10,146 bases of DNA from Flavobacteriales bacterium (GTDB taxonomy: Bacteria; Bacteroidota; Bacteroidia; Flavobacteriales_F; PHOS-HE28), in contig JALOLX010000030.1 of assembly GCA_025455765.1 (NCBI GenBank), forward strand, positions 1 through 10,146, given 5' to 3'. Position numbers and translations under genes: made by a program. Within the stretch, counting starts at the first letter, position 1. Each line of letters opens with the position of its first letter. A model generated the notes under the pieces. It ran no database searches, was not told the origin of the DNA, and was given only the letters and a program-made list of their open reading frames with translations. This document shows positions 6,956 to 10,146 of this stretch, in pieces.

Positions 6956-8413
6956 ATGCAGACCGCAGACGTCATTTCCGGCTACGAGGCCGGTCTTAAG
7001 GACCATGTGGACCGCGAGCGCGCGGCCGTAGACCTGATCAACTCCGTGGGCGAACTGATGTACGGCCCGGGTGTGGAACTCGTCTTCTTCCGCAACCACC
7101 TGCTCGACATCAGCATTTCCGAGGTGCTCAAACTCTTCACCTACGCCGATCAAGTGGTGAAGAAGCCCATCGACGTGTTCACCACCGCCAAGGTGGCCCG
7201 TGCGCTCCTCGCCCTTGACCTCGCTCCCAGCAAGATCGATATCGGTCGTCTGACCTACGAATTCACGCAAAGCGGCGGCACCGATGTGGCAGCCTTCGTG
7301 GGCGACCACCTGAAGAACTTCATCGGCCAGGACAAGCATACCTTCAAGCCCCAGGACGTGGTGCTGTACGGCTTCGGTCGTATCGGCCGCATCGCTGCCC
7401 GCGAGCTGGTGAAGCAGGCTGGAAAAGGCCAGCAATTGCGCCTCCGTGCCATCGTTACGCGCACCCTCACCGATGCCGAACTGATCAAGCGCGCTGCGCT
7501 GCTGCGCAACGATAGCGTGCACGGCACCTTCAAAGGCACCGTGGTGGAGGACCTCGAGCGCAAGGCCATCTGGGTGAACGGTCAGATGATCCAACTGATC
7601 GCCGCCGCCAACCCCGAGGATATCGACTACACCCAGTACGGCATCAATAACGCCCTGGTGATCGACAACACCGGTGCCTTCACCAAGCGCGCCGACCTGG
7701 AGCGCCACCTGAAGTCGAAAGGGGTGTCCAAGGTGCTCCTCACCGCACCCGGCAAGGAGATCCCCAACGTGGTGTACGGTATCAACCACAAGGAACTCGA
7801 CATCGAGAACGAGAAGGTGTTCAGCGCCGCCAGCTGCACCACCAACGCCATCTGCCCCGTGCTGAAGGTGGTGGAGGACAACCTCGGCATCGAGAAGGGT
7901 CACATCGAGACCGTACACGCCTACACCAACGACCAGAACCTGCTGGACAACTACCACAAGGGTCCGCGCCGTGGTCGCAGTGCCGCCATCAACATGGTGA
8001 TCACGAGCACCGGCGCTGGTACGGCCGTGGCGAAGGCGATCCCGAGCCTGAAGGACAAGCTCACGGCGAACGCGGTACGCGTACCCACGCCGAACGGTTC
8101 GCTCGCCATCATGAACCTGACGCTGAAGAAGCCGATCACCGACGTGGCCGCCATGAACGACATGATCCGCCATGCCGCCCTGAACGGTGAACTGGTGAAC
8201 CAGATCCACTACCAAGTGGACCCTGAACTGGTGAGCAGCGACATCATCGGTGACACCTGCTGCAGTGTGTTCGACAGCAATGCCACGATCGTAGCCCCGG
8301 ACGGCAAGACCGTGGTGCTCTATGCCTGGTACGACAACGAGTTCGGCTACACCAAGCAGGTGATCCGCCTGGCCAAGCACATCGCCAAGGTGCGCCGCCT
8401 GATCTACTACTGA
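6956..8413 (+). CDS. Glyceraldehyde-3-phosphate dehydrogenase, long form with N-terminal extension
   Basis: GAPDH oxidises glyceraldehyde 3-phosphate to 1,3-bisphosphoglycerate in glycolysis, or runs in reverse in gluconeogenesis. The protein has 485 residues against about 335 for the classical enzyme. The extra ~133 residues at the N-terminus (rich in helix-like segments such as RAAVDLINSVGELMYG) precede the Rossmann motif YGFGRIGR (138-145). The catalytic cysteine is Cys294 in SAASCTTNAI and the paired histidine is His321 in VHAYTNDQN. RRGRSAAINM (338-347) and WYDNEFGYT (458-466) also match the family. Long forms of this kind occur in Bacteroidota as I recall them. At the end of the second beta strand, where NAD-specific enzymes carry an aspartate, this protein reads AIVTRT (165-170), so cofactor preference may differ. 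No Shine-Dalgarno sequence is visible. A strong terminator hairpin follows. Confidence 0.93.
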   Translation: MQTADVISGYEAGLKDHVDRERAAVDLINSVGELMYGPGVELVFFRNHLLDISISEVLKLFTYADQVVKKPIDVFTTAKVARALLALDLAPSKIDIGRLTYEFTQSGGTDVAAFVGDHLKNFIGQDKHTFKPQDVVLYGFGRIGRIAARELVKQAGKGQQLRLRAIVTRTLTDAELIKRAALLRNDSVHGTFKGTVVEDLERKAIWVNGQMIQLIAAANPEDIDYTQYGINNALVIDNTGAFTKRADLERHLKSKGVSKVLLTAPGKEIPNVVYGINHKELDIENEKVFSAASCTTNAICPVLKVVEDNLGIEKGHIETVHAYTNDQNLLDNYHKGPRRGRSAAINMVITSTGAGTAVAKAIPSLKDKLTANAVRVPTPNGSLAIMNLTLKKPITDVAAMNDMIRHAALNGELVNQIHYQVDPELVSSDIIGDTCCSVFDSNATIVAPDGKTVVLYAWYDNEFGYTKQVIRLAKHIAKVRRLIYY

Positions 8414-8431
8414 GCCAGATCCTGATCCTTC

Positions 8432-8463
8432 GGAAGGGCGCTCCGCACGGGGCGCCCTTCTTC
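8432..8463 (+). terminator. Intrinsic terminator of the GAPDH gene
   Basis: A 9-bp perfect stem, GAAGGGCGC (8433-8441) with GCGCCCTTC (8452-8460), extends inward by a T-G wobble and two C-G pairs to a GCAC tetraloop. The T-rich sequence TTC follows directly, then ATTG. It begins about 20 bases after the GAPDH stop codon. The T tract is short but the stem is strong. Confidence 0.8.
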
Positions 8464-8786
8464 ATTGTGGACGGCCGACAGCCATCGGTAGGGCCTCCTG
8501 CAAGCGTTCCGTCCGGGGGAGCGTGAACGACATTGCATCGGCATCATGCGGTGATACTGACCGGAATGATCGGCCCTGAAGCACCGACCGCAAGCACATG
8601 GCGAAGTGATCCTGACTTCGCTCAAGGACCGAACGAATGGGGTGAGCGCCTCCTACCCTGCCGATGGATCCTCCTCATTCGTTCCAAGCGGAAGTCGCTG
8701 TGCGCCCAGCTACGTCGTTGTGTGGGCACCTAGCGAAGAACGGCTGCTAGATCGGCCGGTGCATGCTGGTCATACCACCAAACGCG
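8464..8786. other. Gene-poor spacer rich in inverted repeats
   Basis: No convincing coding region is seen in these ~320 bases: the short open frames have no recognisable protein features, and the longest runs across the following hairpin into the T9SS gene. Several inverted repeats are present. GCGAAGT (8601-8607) pairs with ACTTCGC (8615-8621) over a 7-nt loop. GAACGAATG (8631-8639) pairs with CATTCGTTC (8676-8684) and extends inward by a G-T wobble and two G-C pairs. GCAC plus CTAGC (8726-8734) pair with GCTAG (8746-8750) and GTGC (8759-8762) across a bulge. A structured RNA is possible, but no known RNA family was recognised and no promoter was found. Confidence 0.4.
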
Positions 8787-8816
8787 AGGCCCCGTCTTCT
8801 TGCGAAGACGGGGCCT
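8787..8816 (-). terminator. Perfect 13-bp hairpin after the T9SS cargo gene
   Basis: AGGCCCCGTCTTC (8787-8799) pairs without mismatch with GAAGACGGGGCCT (8804-8816) around the loop TTGC. It lies 24 bases past the stop codon of the minus-strand cargo gene, the expected place for its terminator. There is no immediate T tract: on the minus strand CGCGTTTGG follows, on the plus strand GCATAAGG. It may act as a Rho-independent terminator of atypical form or as a 3'-end stabilising hairpin. Confidence 0.65.
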
Positions 8817-8840
8817 GCATAAGGTCCGTGGAGCTTGGCC

Positions 8841-10146
8841 TTACGGCTGCACCACCAAGCGCTCAGTGGTTACGGCATCGCCTGCGGTGATGTTCACCAG
8901 GTACATACCGGCTGCGAGCGAACCGTTGAGGTCGAGGACGGTGTTCACACCAGCATCGGCTACTGCGATGGTACGGGCCATCACGCGCTTGCCGTAGAGG
9001 TCGAAGATGTCCACGTTCACCGTGTTCACATCAGCAGCCAGTTCGGTCATGGTGAGGGTCACGAGATCGCCGCGGGTGGGGTTGGGGAACAGCTTCGCTA
9101 CGCTCGCTGTGACCGGCTCCGATCCAACGCTGCGCTGGTCGTCGACCATCGTGGACGTCGTGTTCACCTGGGGCTGACCGATGGTCACTTGGCAGATATT
9201 GCCCCAGGGATCGCTGGAGGTACACCAGGTGAGTCCACCGTCACGGCTGATACGCACATCCACGTCGTACGTTTCACCGTTCTGGAGCGGGTTCACCGCC
9301 CAGTTGAGTTGTACGAAGTAGGTCGTGGCGGTACGCACCACTTCGAAGCCTTCAGCAGGCTGACGGAAGCGGAACTGGTAACGGTTGGCACCGCTAACCG
9401 GGCGGGCGTACACGTAGTTGCCTGCGCCCCAGTTGCGGAACACGCCGCAGCTGAAGAACTGGTTGCCGGGAATGTCCATCAGGTTGGTGCGTGGGCAAGC
9501 TGCCAGCACAGGGTTGATGGCCATGCGGCAAGCCGGACCGAACTCGCCGTTCACACCGTTGATGCGGGTGCGCACGCGCACGTTCATCAATACGTTCTGC
9601 GGGATCTGGCTGGCTACTGCCCAGTTGTTGAGCTTCATGTGGCAGGCACGGATGGCGCTGGCCGGGCCGAAGCCGTCGCTCACATTGTGGCTACGGAAGC
9701 GACGGAAGCTGTAGCTGCCGTTCGGATCGAAGATCCAGAACTCGTAGCCGCTGTTGTTGTCCTGCACAGCATTGCTGCCACCCACGATCCATTCTGCGCT
9801 GACCGCAGGGTTCGGAGCAGCCACCATGTACTGGCCGGTGATCCAATCCAGCTTGTCGCAGCTGGTGAAGATCAGACCTTGGTTGCTGATCGGCAGGCAG
9901 AAGCCTTGTCCACCGCTGATGGCGCTCACGCTGCCTGTGCTGAAGTTGTTGCGGTTGTCAATGATGCGAGCACCAGCCTGGGTCTGCAGCACATAACCAC
10001 CGGTGGTCATGCCATCGCCAGCAGCATCCAGAACGCGGAGGGCATAACAGCCGTCGGCGAGGCAGCAATCAGCGCCCACCACCGCATTGCTCGGGAGGTT
10101 GCCGCCGCTGCACACAACCGTGCTGCTTCCTTCCACCGTGATCTCC
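8841..10146 (-). CDS. T9SS-secreted cysteine-containing protein, C-terminal part (5' truncated by window edge)
   Basis: The frame stays open to the right edge, so the start is beyond the window and about 435 codons are visible. The GTG at 10136 is internal. Numbering from it, residues 24-50 hold a CC-x4-C cluster followed by DAAGDGMTTGGYVL, a GDGM/GGY pattern familiar from secreted Bacteroidota proteins. Residues ~88-345 form a beta-rich region of unknown function with repeated YxFRF-like strands and WGxGNYVYARP. Twelve cysteines occur (9, 24, 25, 30, 80, 93, 165, 203, 214, 230, 305, 315), fitting disulphides in an exported protein. The last ~85 residues (KLFPNPTRGD, FDLYGKRV, LAAGMYLVNI, ending RLVVQP) are a type A T9SS sorting domain, which directs export across the outer membrane and is then cleaved. 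I do not recognise the passenger's function. Confidence 0.85.
   Translation of the reverse strand, partial: EITVEGSSTVVCSGGNLPSNAVVGADCCLADGCYALRVLDAAGDGMTTGGYVLQTQAGARIIDNRNNFSTGSVSAISGGQGFCLPISNQGLIFTSCDKLDWITGQYMVAAPNPAVSAEWIVGGSNAVQDNNSGYEFWIFDPNGSYSFRRFRSHNVSDGFGPASAIRACHMKLNNWAVASQIPQNVLMNVRVRTRINGVNGEFGPACRMAINPVLAACPRTNLMDIPGNQFFSCGVFRNWGAGNYVYARPVSGANRYQFRFRQPAEGFEVVRTATTYFVQLNWAVNPLQNGETYDVDVRISRDGGLTWCTSSDPWGNICQVTIGQPQVNTTSTMVDDQRSVGSEPVTASVAKLFPNPTRGDLVTLTMTELAADVNTVNVDIFDLYGKRVMARTIAVADAGVNTVLDLNGSLAAGMYLVNITAGDAVTTERLVVQP

Noticed and set aside
6938..8380. A 480-codon open frame on the minus strand covering nearly the whole GAPDH gene
   Set aside because: The plus strand encodes an intact GAPDH with all motifs. 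The antisense product is a His/Val/Gly-rich composition typical of the complement of a high-GC gene and matches no known protein type.
8606..8890. A 94-codon plus-strand open frame in the spacer after GAPDH
   Set aside because: It runs through the perfect hairpin at 8787-8816 and into the T9SS cargo gene on the other strand, with no recognisable features or start signal.
1..10146. CRISPR arrays, insertion sequences, tRNA or rRNA genes, phage or defence genes
   Set aside because: No regularly spaced repeats, transposase-like proteins, tRNA-like clover-leaf or T-loop sequence, or known defence domains were seen on either strand.

Overview
The window looks like an ordinary housekeeping stretch of a high-GC (roughly 60% by eye) Bacteroidota chromosome, probably a Flavobacteriales-like lineage. 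The evidence is two secreted proteins ending in type IX secretion system (T9SS) sorting domains, a short primary sigma factor with no region 1.1, a perfect TAnnTTTG promoter, a long-form GAPDH with an N-terminal extension, and an absence of clear Shine-Dalgarno sequences. The taxon is inferred; no marker gene fixes it further.

Layout: (1) 1-840, the 3' end of a plus-strand T9SS cargo protein. (2) 922-951, a hairpin shared by the convergent genes on either side. (3) 968-4273 on the minus strand, read right to left: dapF, mltG (overlapping dapF by ATGA or 10 nt) and, after a 73-bp gap, a phosphoglucomutase/phosphomannomutase. This looks like a cell-envelope cluster: diaminopimelate supply, peptidoglycan strand cleavage and sugar-phosphate precursors. 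(4) 4274-4436, a divergent intergenic region. (5) 4437-5879, a plus-strand HtrA/Deg periplasmic protease with two PDZ domains. (6) 5923-5954, a textbook Bacteroidota promoter in front of the primary sigma factor gene (6045-6908), followed 47 bp later by a long-form GAPDH gene (6956-8413) that ends in a strong terminator hairpin. (7) 8464-8786, a gene-poor spacer rich in inverted repeats. (8) 8787-8816, a perfect 13-bp hairpin, then the 3' end of a minus-strand cysteine-containing T9SS cargo gene that runs off the right edge.

I did not find a convincing undescribed system. The observations most worth following up are the GAPDH architecture (an N-terminal domain of about 130 residues, and no acidic residue at the usual NAD-specificity position), the structured spacer at 8464-8786, and the sigma factor gene driven by a promoter of the type its own product should recognise. 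All long antisense ORFs over the housekeeping genes were judged to be high-GC shadows.
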